From Aphelocoma coerulescens (taxonomy: Eukaryota; Chordata; Aves; Passeriformes; Corvidae): a stretch of DNA of 64,000 bases. The stretch lies in contig NC_091014.1 in the NCBI RefSeq assembly GCF_041296385.1, forward strand, positions 53,896,078-53,960,077. The letters are read 5' to 3'. Numbering within the stretch: the first letter of the stretch is position 1; each line of letters opens with the position of its first letter. Below, in pieces: positions 11,801-19,492 of the stretch. The position numbers were made by a program, and so were the translations under genes. The notes beneath the pieces are model-generated. The model was given only the letters and a program-made list of their open reading frames with translations, was not told the DNA's origin and did no database searches.

Positions 11801-14800
11801 GCTCCTTTTGATGGCAAAGCCAGCTTCCAGGAGAATCTGGATGATTTTCTCTCCTTTCTCAAATACTTCCTTTGCTGTGTTTCCCCACACGATGATGTCG
11901 TCGATGTATTGCAGATGTTCTGGGGCCTCACCCTTTTCCAGTGCAGTTTGGATCAGTCCATGGCAAATGGTGGGACTGTGCTTCCACCCCTGTGGCAGTC
12001 GGTTCCAGGTGTATTGCACACCCCTCCAAGTGAAAGCAAACTGGGGCCTGCATTCTGCTGCCAAAGGAATGGAGAAGAAGGCGTTGGCAATGTCAATAGT
12101 GGAGTACCACTTCGCTGCTTTGGACTCCAGCTCGTACTGAAGTTCCAACATGTCCGGCACAGCAGCGCTCAATGGTGGTGTGACTTCATTCAGGCCACGG
12201 TAATCCACTGTCAGTCTCCATTCCCCGTTGGACTTACGCACTGGCCATATAGGGCTGTTGAAAGGTGAATGGGCCTTGCTGACCACCCCTTGGCTCTCCA
12301 GTTTACGAATCATCTCATGGACGGGAACCACAGAGTCTCTGTCGGTGCGGTATTGCCGACGGTGTACTGTTGCTGTGGCGATTGGTACCTGTTGTTCTTC
12401 AACTCTTAGCAGTCCCACGGCAGACGGGTCATCTGAGAGGCCAGGCAATGTACTCAGTTGTCTGATATCTTCTGTCTCCACAGCAGCTATCCCAAAAGCC
12501 CAACGATGTCCTTTTGGGTCCTTGAAATATCCATTTCTGAGATAGTCTATGCCGAGAATGCACGGGGCCTCCGGGCCAGTCACGATGGGGTGTTTCTGCC
12601 ACTCGTTCCCAGTTAAACTCACTTCAGCTTCCAGTACAGTCAGCTGCTGGGATCCTCCTGTCACCCCACAAATAGAAATGGGTTCTGCTCCCACATACCT
12701 TGATGGCATCAGAGTACATTGAGCGCCTGTGTCAACCAAAGCCGTGTATTTTTGTGGGTCAGCTGTGCCAGGCCGTCGGACCCACACAGTCCAAAAGACC
12801 CGATTATCCCTTTCCTCTACCTGGCTAGAGGCAGGGCCCCTCTATTCCTGGTTCTGGTGCATGTTGCTCCCTTCCGGTGAGTATGTTCCTGAGGTCCCTT
12901 CAAGAGGATCAGTCATACTATCATTCTGGTACCGTCTGGAGTTCTGTGTGCGAGAGACCGGAGCAATGTTGACTCTAGATGCGCTTCTTGTGGTAGTTGT
13001 CCCTCTTTTTAGTTCACGTACCCTGGCTGCTAAGGAGGAGGTGGGTTTTCCATGCCACTTACTCATGTCTTCTCCATGTTCCTGAAGGAAAAACCAGAGA
13101 TTACCTCGTGGCGTGTATCCTCTCTCCCTGGTTGGGGGGCGCCGGCTCCTAATGGCAGAGACTCTTGTTGGTTCTGGCGAGATGTGATAAATCTCTTCCT
13201 TAAGCTCCTTTTTCAATTTCTGATGGCCTTCTTCAACCAAGCTCCGGACTTGCTCAGCCAAAAGACTTGTTTCCACGGATGAGACATGGGTGCGAAATGG
13301 GGCTGTGACAGTGTCCTCGTAAATCCTCAGCTTGTTCACCAAGACGCCCACCCTGTCCTCGCCTTCCCTCCATTGCAGCGTTGCCAGGTAACGGGAGTAT
13401 ATCTCTGGTCCAAGGCGTGCGAACCTCAACCACATCTGTGATGTGCACTGGACACCATCTGGGCTCTTAGGAAATCTCTCATCTTCTGAGAAAATGATCT
13501 CCAGCACAGCCAATTCCCTCAGGCACCGGATACCTTGTTCCATTGTGCTCCATTTTCCTTGGTGTACCTGGAGGTCTTCTTTACAAAGGTACCTGTCCCT
13601 GACACTTGTAAGCAGTCGCCGCCAGAGGCTGAGGGTTTCTTGGGTTCTCCCGATCCCCTGGTCAATGACCACATCCCGGGACAGAGATCCCAGTTGCCTG
13701 GCCTCACTTCCGTCTAGAATAGTGTCATTGGCTGCAGCGTCCCAGATGCGGAGCAGCCAGGTCAGGATGGACTCATTCGTCTGGCGGGTGAATTCCCTCC
13801 GCAGGTCACGCAGCTCACCCAGGGATAGTGACCGAGTGATGATCTCTGGCTCTGCCTCTTCTGCTGGGTGCGAAGGTCCTGCTGCATCCTCGTCAGTCAC
13901 TATGCGGACTGACTTGCTTTTTGATTTCTTCTTCTGCACGGGGGCAACTGCAATCGGTTTGGGCTGTTCTGGTTCAGTGATGGTTTGCGTGGGGATGCTG
14001 ACAGTACTTTTGGTTCCTTTCTCCTCTGTGTCAGTCTGCGTAGACATGGGCGCTGTTGTCTTGCGTCTGGCTTCTTTCTCCTCTGTGTCAGTCTGCGTAG
14101 ACATGGATGCTGTCGTTTTGCATTTGGTTTCTTTCTCCTCTGTGTCAGTCTGCGTAGAGATGGACACTGTTGCTTTGCGTTTGGTTCCTTTTTCCTTTGT
14201 GTCAGTCTGCGTAGACATGGACGCTGTTGTTTTGCATTTGGTTTCTTTCTTCTCTGCGACAGTCTGTGCAGACATGGTGTTTGTTGCTCTGCTCTTCTTC
14301 CCTCCCTCATCCTGAGGATGCTGTGCCATAGCTCTGATTCTGAGCATGGTGTACATGGTGCAGGCTGTACAGAGAAGACAAAGCAGAACTGACAGCAAGT
14401 TTATGCTATCTTTGACATCCAGAGGGAGTTCAATATTTTCAAAAACTGCTGTGCCTGGCCTGAAAGGCTGGAAGAAACCACTCTCTACTCCTCCCACCAG
14501 AGGCTGGGTGTGATTGTTGAGGAGATCCCAGAAATAGGAGCCCAGACTAGGACAGCCAAACAAAATGGAGTATATTTTCCGAATGGCATTCATCGCCTCG
14601 CAGGTTATTATGCTATAGACATAATAAACCATTAAAGCAATTCTCATACCATTCCCTGGTTTTAACAGGAGTAATACTACAGGCAGGTAGTTCCCCATGT
14701 GAGGAAAGATATAGAGAGCAAGATACAGTACCCATGCAGACAAGCTGAGCACCATGGTGAATACAAAATTGTAATTCTGACTTTCTCTCAGAGCAGGCCC

Positions 14801-17800
14801 CACGTTGGGCGCCAAATTATGTACTAGTTTGAAAATAAACCAGTGAGAGGCACCAAGTCAGAATAACAATTTAATGGAAATTAAAGAAAAGGAAAAAAAA
14901 GTAAAAGAAACACTGACAGAGCCAAGATACAACCTGAATCCCTATTAGGCAGGGTAGTGGTAGCAGTCTGGTGGAATGGTGGCTGCAATCCTCTGAAGTG
15001 GTGATCCTGTAGTAGAAGGGGTCTGCTCTTCCTCAGAAAGTCCAGCGGTGGCTGTGTAGCTCCTGTCCTCTGGAAATCCAGTGGAGCCCGTCCCTTTGAT
15101 GCTCAGAGTCCCAGTTATATCCATGATGGGATGCTTGGTTCCTCCCTCTGGGTGGAGCATCTCACAATGGGGTAATGAGTCATGAGGCCAGGTGTTGATT
15201 AGGCTCGTTAACAGAAGATAGTCCGGAGGGAGTTATCTCTGAGTCATGCAGCAGGACAATGATGGGCCATTAACAGAAAGATAGTCTGGGGGGAGAAGGC
15301 AAGGAAAACACTGCCCCACCTAATTTCAACAGCTCATGAGGATGGTAATAGAATACACCTCAACCCAGGACAATGCTGTCAGGGTGTCACTGAAAATGGA
15401 AATAAACTCTCCAACCAGTTGGTTAGGTAAGAAAGCTGACATTACTTTATTCAGTGTGCTGGGTGCATGGGGATTGCTCCACCTAACATGTGCACCCAGC
15501 AGCCTAACAGACCAGGTTATATGCATGAAACCAGTGTATATTCACTGCATTTCTATTACATATGCATTACATTTCCTGAATACTTGCATATATGTTAATT
15601 ATTTCCATGGATTTATTTGGATATCCGTGGGGGTCTTTTGAGGGTCTTTGATGGTCGTTTGGGAACATCCCATTCCCCAAATTTTCCATTTATGGTTCTG
15701 GACCCTCTAATGAATCTTTTCTCCTTGAGAATATCTCAAGAATGTCATCAGGTCACGATGCACTTCTCTTACCATCTTTGCCCTGGCACTCTATCTTTGT
15801 TCCCAAAACTAAGACATCTGCTAGTACATCTTAATCCCTGATATAGGTAAATAAGGAAGTGCTAGATGGTACAAGACTATTAGTCACAGATGTAGGGAGT
15901 TAACACAAAGCCACATTAATCTCTGGCATTTGTACAAAGTACTATATGGTACAAAACGAAGCATTAGTCACAGATACGGGGATCAAACACTACTGTGCTA
16001 AAGTTAAAAAGAATTTTCCAACATCTTCCCCCACTGCTGCATGGACGCCTTTTTAAAGAAATATAATTTGTTCAGTAACAAGGGCAGGAATGCAGAAGGG
16101 CTGAGGGATTTTCAGTGGATGAAATACGCCTGCAGAATATGCAGTGTGCTAAATAAAGGCCGAGCGAAATACGTGCAGGAACATGAGGAGTTTTGGGGAT
16201 GGAGTTCACAGGAGGGGGAGACAGGTAAAACGTGGATGTTTGGATGATATGAAATCTGAACTTTGCATTAGCAGAATTAATAGAGTCCTTATCAATGGAA
16301 AGAGCAACTTATCACAACAGAACTCATCTGAGGCTTGACTTTCTTTGGATTGGCATTAAGTGACTTTGCTATTCTCTGTTCCCAGTTTCCCCCGTGCTTG
16401 CTTTTCCAGCTGTCATCTTCATAATAATACATCCTGTTTTCCCTCCTTAGAAAATTTCTTAGGCAGAGGGGGGAAACATAAAACCATAAAAATGGCTAAC
16501 AGGCTTTTTTGCCATGCATCTCCATGTTATGTCTCACATCCGTTATCTGAACTTGTGCAAAGGCTGTTGTATATTTTGGCATGTAACCTCATAGCAGCCC
16601 ACAGCTTCCTCACAAAGGGGAGGTGGGGGAGCCGGCATTGATCTCTCCTCTGTGGTGACTTGAAGGAATGGCATGAAGCAATATCAGAGGAGGTTTAGAT
16701 TGGATATTAGGAAAAGGTTCTTCACCCAGAGGGTGGTTGGGCACTGGAGAACAGGCTCCCCAGGGAAGTGGTCACAGCACCAAGCCTGACAGAGTTCAAG
16801 AGGTGTTTGGACAATGCTGTCAAGCACATGGTATGATCCTTGGGGCTGTCCTGTCTGGGACCAGGATTTGGACTCCGTGTGGATCCCTTCTAACTCAGGA
16901 TATTCTGTGGTTATATGAACATGATGGATTGTGGTTCAGCATTTTTAGATGCTGTGATGCAATTGATGTCTAAGCAAACTTAGAGGTCAAAGCTGAAGAG
17001 ATTTGTTCGCATCAGGATTATCTGTTTAGCTACCTGCAGCAACAGATATTTTTTTATCATCTAGCAACAGCAACACTTTAGAAAGCTCCCAATGCCAAGT
17101 GTCTTCACAGCTTTGTGTCTGAATACTTTTTTCATTTACCAGTGGAGGAGAAAGGAGAACGACCTTTCCTGCTGCCAACTTCCCCTGCCTCTTTTTCTCA
17201 TCCAGTCTTCAAGACTGGTGTCGACTGTTGAACTCTTGAAATTGTAATAGCCATTGTCCTAAATAGCAAACTGGCATTTACTCCAACTGTAAATTGAGGA
17301 AAAATCATAATTGAAGCATCCTTCAGAAGTACCAGTCCAAGGGGCCAGGGGGGCAGAGATTTGTGATTTCTTTTCCATCAAAGGCAGGATTTTTGGAGGC
17401 ATCAAAGTTTTTCTTAATGTATTACTTAGTTCCCTCAGCCCGTTTGATGAGGGATAAGGGGGGATGGAATAGTTTGCATTTAAACACAAAACCCCTGAAA
17501 ATGGGCTTCAGGTTATACAGCAAGTAGTCCCTTTCCAGCTGTGGAATACAGGTTCAGCAAACACCTGCTAGAGCAGTGTCCTCTTCTGTTTGCAGGCTGT
17601 CTCCCAACACTATGGTGACCCCCCACAAGAAGAGCATGCTGGGGAATGGGAACTATGATGTGAACGTGATTATGGCAGCACTTCAGACCAAAGGCTACGA
17701 GGCGGTTTGGTGGGATAAGCGCAGGTACTGACAAGTTGTGTAATTCTGGAGGCGGCTACTGTTTGTAAAAATGAGAAAGAGATTGAAGTGAGGGCACCAG

Positions 17801-19492
17801 AACATAATCTTGTTGATGTCTTGTTTTCTGCACTCTTACAGGGATGTTAATGCCATTGCCCTGTCTAATGTGATGGGCTTCATCATGAATCTGCCCTCCA
17901 GCCTTTGCTGGGGCCCCTTGAAGCTCCCCCTCAAGCGACAGCACTGGATCTGTGTCCGGGAGGTGGGAGGCACCTACTACAACCTCGACTCCAAGCTCAA
18001 GGTGCCCGAGTGGATTGGAGGTGAAAGTGAGCTCAGGTAGGATTTCCTCAAATCCTTCCCTGTTGGAGGTAAGAAATCTGTCCTTAAACAGCTGGCGATT
18101 GAAACATGTATGGCTGACCTTCAATAGTAAAAATTTGAGAGTAATAAGGTTCTTGTGCCTCCACTTGGATTTATGCCCTGTTTGTGCAAAGCTAGGGAAG
18201 TGTTTTGGCAGTGGTGTCCCTATGAGCTCAGGAGAGCTCGACTTGGCCTCTTATGTGTCTGGCTCTGTCAGTGGTGAAGGTAGAGGCCAGCTCTGGTATT
18301 AGTGGGTGACACCTGCAACAAGATGTGCTGTGCCCTGCTCCCTCCTCAAACATGAGTCTCAGCATTCTTTGCCTCTGTAGTACTAATCTGTATGTTTCCA
18401 ACAAAAGGCTTTCCAGACTAAAAGTGCAGCCTTATCCCTGACAGCAGTGAGAGCTGTTTGTTAGGAATAACTTTTCCTATGTAAGCATATGCTGCTCTTT
18501 CGGCTTGGCTCCCCTTCCCTCTTCAATCTTAACTCAAGATAGTTGTTGTAAATACTTTGTAAATTTTCACCTGCTCTTGATTGCTGTTCAGCTTCCATTC
18601 CATCGTGCTGTAAAGCCTACTGGCAGCTTTGGTGCCTTGACTAGACTTGTTTTGAGATAGGGATTGCACATGTGTAGTATTTGCAGAGCCAGCCATGCCA
18701 CTGAAGTTTTGGTAAATTTCTGGAGTAAAGTAACTCTCTTAGGAAACTACTGTGCAGAGGTTCTGGTGGATTTTATCTTAGGTGTGTTGTTCTTCAGCAA
18801 TAAATAAGGGCTTTCTCTACTGGGAGTTTTGGACATCTGGACCAAAGGATATTGGAGAAAACATTGATTTGACTTTTGTATTTATTGGAAGTGTAATCCA
18901 AGTTTGGTATTAGAAGAAGCTTAGGTGCAGAAAGGGGTTTAAAAAAACATGTCAAATGACCAGGTGGTACACTGCTGCTAAGGACATCTAAATGATGGGG
19001 TGTTCTTTTTTCACAAGGAAAAGATTTTCCCCAGATTTGTTGGAATTATTTTAAGTTACGGTGTGATTCTTGATCTTGGAAATATGAAGAAACTAAACTT
19101 GGTTTTAATTCTGTTTTTCCTACCTTGGCAAGTAAGAAAGTAGCATCTATATAGACTCATCTCTGCTGAGGTTAAGATAATGTCTGTCTGATTCTGAGAA
19201 TTTTCTGGGTAGAGATGGTTGAATCTATTGGGGCAAGTTTATTTGTGGGTTTTTTCTGTCATAAAATAACTAAAGACTGGGGGTTTCCCCCCATTTCTTG
19301 TCACATCTAAATAGTTAGTTGCATTTAGTTGTTGTTGCAGATGACAAAGTTCTAAATTCAGTAGCATTTGTTGATATTTCTCTTTATGATAGGAAATTTT
19401 TGAAACACCAGCTGAGAGGAAAGAACTGTGAACTCCTATTGGTGGTGCCAGAGGAGGTGGAAGCACATCAGACCTGGAGAGCTGACGTGTGA
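5878..19492 (+). CDS. JOSD1: Josephin domain-containing protein 1 (deubiquitinase)
   Basis: Four coding exons join in phase: 5878-6062, 17596-17724, 17842-18036 and 19393-19492, 609 nt in all. They encode 202 residues, the same length as human JOSD1. The product is a cysteine deubiquitinase of the Josephin (ataxin-3-like) family, associated with the plasma membrane and endocytosis. Visible residues are the nucleophile Cys36 in [10 protein letters not shown], His139 in KRQHWICV, and Asp154 in YYNLDS. Exon 1 ends AG, and every junction splits an Arg codon AG/G or is otherwise in phase, with GT/AG borders throughout. I chose the start because [10 protein letters not shown] is the conserved N terminus; an in-frame upstream extension exists but is not conserved. 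The 11.5-kb intron 1 contains an antisense endogenous retrovirus and an older LTR. The 3' end converges on TOMM22. Confidence 0.97.
6063..8988 (+). other. JOSD1: JOSD1 intron 1, 5' part
   Basis: This is non-coding sequence between the exon 1 donor and the retroviral insertion. I see no exon with conserved sequence. A 90-codon ORF (7114-7386) and its antisense counterpart are open but unrecognised. Confidence 0.7.
8994..9546 (-). repeat. 3' LTR of the JOSD1-intron ERV
   Basis: This is a 553-bp LTR, the 3' copy in element sense. In sense it begins TGTCCTGGG and ends CTAGTACA. It contains a TATA-like element (plus-strand 9289-9293) and an ATTAAA polyadenylation signal (plus-strand tttaat, 9044-9049). 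Two AP-1/NF-E2 motifs TGACTCA lie at 9350-9356 and 9414-9420 inside a ~64-bp imperfect tandem duplication. It appears identical to the copy at 14820-15372. Confidence 0.95.
9547..9562 (-). other. Polypurine tract of the ERV
   Basis: In element sense the bases before the 3' LTR include AAGGGGTGG (plus-strand 9551-9559). This is the position of the plus-strand DNA primer in reverse transcription. The tract is interrupted by a few pyrimidines. Confidence 0.6.
9647..12841 (-). CDS. pol: ERV pol: protease, reverse transcriptase, RNase H, integrase
   Basis: An uninterrupted frame of 1064 codons plus stop begins directly after the gag amber codon. The segment from the first GTG at 12787 is 1046 codons and is used for numbering here. 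Retropepsin has its catalytic Asp19 in DTGAQC. Reverse transcriptase has Asp232 in TIDIANAFF and the YIDD box at 294-297. RNase H has Asp606 (FTDGS), Glu644, Asp668 (YTDS) and Asp738. Integrase has an HHCC zinc site (His765, His770, Cys799, Cys802) and Asp832, Asp891, Glu927, an exact D,D35E spacing. No stop, frameshift or missing catalytic residue is visible. There is no good AUG at the 5' end, so expression probably depends on gag. No env or dUTPase follows; the stop at 9647 is about 100 bp from the LTR. Confidence 0.95.
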   Translation of the reverse strand, partial: RGPASSQVEERDNRVFWTVWVRRPGTADPQKYTALVDTGAQCTLMPSRYVGAEPISICGVTGGSQQLTVLEAEVSLTGNEWQKHPIVTGPEAPCILGIDYLRNGYFKDPKGHRWAFGIAAVETEDIRQLSTLPGLSDDPSAVGLLRVEEQQVPIATATVHRRQYRTDRDSVVPVHEMIRKLESQGVVSKAHSPFNSPIWPVRKSNGEWRLTVDYRGLNEVTPPLSAAVPDMLELQYELESKAAKWYSTIDIANAFFSIPLAAECRPQFAFTWRGVQYTWNRLPQGWKHSPTICHGLIQTALEKGEAPEHLQYIDDIIVWGNTAKEVFEKGEKIIQILLEAGFAIKRSKVKGPAQEIQFLGVKWQDGRRQIPTEVVNKITAMSPPTSKKETQAFLGAIGFWRMHIPEYSQIVSPLYLVTRKKNDFHWGPEQQQAFAQIKQEIAHAVALGPVRTGPEVKNVLYSAAGSHGLSWSLWQKVPGETRGRPLGFWSRSYRGSEANYTPTEKEILAAYEGVQAASEVIGTEAQLLLAPRLPVLGWMFKGKVPATHHATDTTWSKWIALITQRARIGNPNRPGILEIITNWPEGETFGLSSEEEEEQVTRAEEAPPYNELPETERRYALFTDGSCRIVGTNRKWKAAVWSPTRQVAQATEGQGGSSQVAELKAVQLALDIAEREKWPRLYLYTDSWMVANALWGWLVRWRKANWQRRGKPIWAAEIWQDIATRVEKLTVKVRHVDAHVPKSRANEEHRNNEQVDRAAKVKVSQVDLDWQHKGELFLARWAHDASGHQGRDATYQWARDRGVDLTMDSISQVIHSCETCAAIKQAKRVKPLWYGGRWSKYRYGEAWQVDYITLPQTRQGKRYVLTMVEATTGWLETYPVPHATARNTILGLEKQVLWRHGTPDRIESDNGTHFKNSLINTWAREHGIEWIYHIPYHAPAAGKVERCNGLLKTTLKALGGGTFKNWEANLAKATWMVNTRGSINRAGPAESEPLHTVDGDRVPVVHLRGILGKTVWINPTSGKGKPIRGIVFAQGPGCTWWVMQKDGETRCVPQGDLILGENGV
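12826..12844 (-). promoter_or_regulatory. Gag amber stop within a hairpin (candidate readthrough site)
   Basis: The gag stop is UAG at 12844-12842, and the next codons continue in the same frame straight into pol. UAGAGG pairs with CCUCUA seven bases later, a 6-bp stem that includes the stop codon itself. Gammaretroviruses use UAG readthrough with a downstream structure; here the function is inferred only. Confidence 0.55.
12842..14755 (-). CDS. gag: ERV gag-type ORF with hydrophobic N terminus and tandem repeats
   Basis: 637 residues run from the first AUG (14755-14753) to UAG (12844-12842). The open frame extends 20 codons upstream into the primer-binding site but has no AUG there. Hydrophobic segments lie at about residues 2-20, 38-52 and 117-138, predicting a multi-pass membrane region. 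Six ~19-residue repeats around [10 protein letters not shown] occupy about 155-260. A core at about 310-480 ([33 protein letters not shown]) resembles ERV-L Gag and the related Fv1 factor. Residue 2 is Val, so no N-myristoylation signal is present. I see no CCHC zinc knuckle in the basic C terminus. The hydrophobic leader is unusual for Gag. The core assignment is fairly secure; the role of the leader is unknown. Confidence 0.85.
   Translation of the reverse strand: MVLSLSAWVLYLALYIFPHMGNYLPVVLLLLKPGNGMRIALMVYYVYSIITCEAMNAIRKIYSILFGCPSLGSYFWDLLNNHTQPLVGGVESGFFQPFRPGTAVFENIELPLDVKDSINLLSVLLCLLCTACTMYTMLRIRAMAQHPQDEGGKKSRATNTMSAQTVAEKKETKCKTTASMSTQTDTKEKGTKRKATVSISTQTDTEEKETKCKTTASMSTQTDTEEKEARRKTTAPMSTQTDTEEKGTKSTVSIPTQTITEPEQPKPIAVAPVQKKKSKSKSVRIVTDEDAAGPSHPAEEAEPEIITRSLSLGELRDLRREFTRQTNESILTWLLRIWDAAANDTILDGSEARQLGSLSRDVVIDQGIGRTQETLSLWRRLLTSVRDRYLCKEDLQVHQGKWSTMEQGIRCLRELAVLEIIFSEDERFPKSPDGVQCTSQMWLRFARLGPEIYSRYLATLQWREGEDRVGVLVNKLRIYEDTVTAPFRTHVSSVETSLLAEQVRSLVEEGHQKLKKELKEEIYHISPEPTRVSAIRSRRPPTRERGYTPRGNLWFFLQEHGEDMSKWHGKPTSSLAARVRELKRGTTTTRSASRVNIAPVSRTQNSRRYQNDSMTDPLEGTSGTYSPEGSNMHQNQE
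13975..14284 (-). repeat. 57-bp in-frame tandem repeats in ERV gag
   Basis: About six imperfect copies of a ~57-bp unit encode the S/T-Q-T-D-rich motif. The plus-strand phrase gtcagtctgcgtagacatgg recurs at 57-bp spacing, near 14030, 14087 and 14201, with a one-base variant near 14144. Outer copies are more diverged. Confidence 0.9.
14797..14814 (-). other. ERV primer-binding site (tRNA-Lys type)
   Basis: In element sense the sequence TGGCGCCCAACGTGGGGC starts 5 nt after the 5' LTR. It is complementary to the 3' end of tRNA-Lys of the Lys1,2 type. All 18 bases match that pattern. Confidence 0.85.
14820..15372 (-). repeat. 5' LTR of the JOSD1-intron ERV
   Basis: This 553-bp LTR has the same termini and sequence as 8994-9546. 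It is the promoter LTR in element sense, transcribing away from JOSD1 exon 2, opposite to JOSD1. The AP-1 motifs fall at 15176-15182 and 15240-15246. The TATA-like element is near 15115. Confidence 0.95.
15377..16023 (-). repeat. Older LTR abutting the young ERV
   Basis: In minus sense this begins TGTTGG, ends CTGACA, and carries AATAAA (plus-strand tttatt, 15446-15451) about 70 bp from its 3' end. At plus-strand 16024-16035 it is preceded, in sense, by the polypurine tract AGTGGGGGAAGA. That marks it as a 3' LTR whose internal region is lost or degraded. It is unrelated in sequence to the 553-bp LTRs. No matching target duplication was seen. Family unknown. Confidence 0.7.
16024..17595 (+). 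other. JOSD1: JOSD1 intron 1, 3' part
   Basis: This is non-coding apart from the CR1 fragment at about 16660-16918. A polypyrimidine-rich acceptor (tttgcag) ends it at 17595. Confidence 0.7.
16660..16918 (+). mobile_element. CR1 LINE 3'-end fragment
   Basis: This carries the typical avian CR1 tail: 'ggatattaggaaaaggttct', 'gagggtggttgggcactgga' and a terminal 'ggatattctgtggttatatg' region. It is 5'-truncated as usual for CR1. It matches the minus-strand copies at 26 and 27.7 kb in reverse orientation. Confidence 0.85.

Larger units (their letters stand above)
8989..15377 (-). mobile_element. Complete endogenous retrovirus (ERV-L/class III-like), antisense in JOSD1 intron 1
   Basis: The element is 8994-15372, minus strand, flanked by a perfect 5-bp target duplication atgct (8989-8993 and 15373-15377). 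In its own sense the order is 5' LTR (15372-14820), tRNA-Lys primer site (14814-14797), gag-type ORF, amber codon, pro-RT-RNase H-IN ORF, purine tract, 3' LTR (9546-8994). Both LTRs are 553 bp, begin TG and end CA, and appear identical by eye. Pol motifs, the gag core and the 5-bp duplication resemble class III ERV-L elements. There is no env and no dUTPase. All ORFs are open, so the insertion is recent. I cannot assign a repeat-library family name. Autonomous function is not demonstrated. Confidence 0.95.

Noticed and set aside
9768..14392. Many plus-strand ORFs of 80-290 codons in the ERV.
   Set aside because: They are antisense shadows of the minus-strand gag and pol frames.
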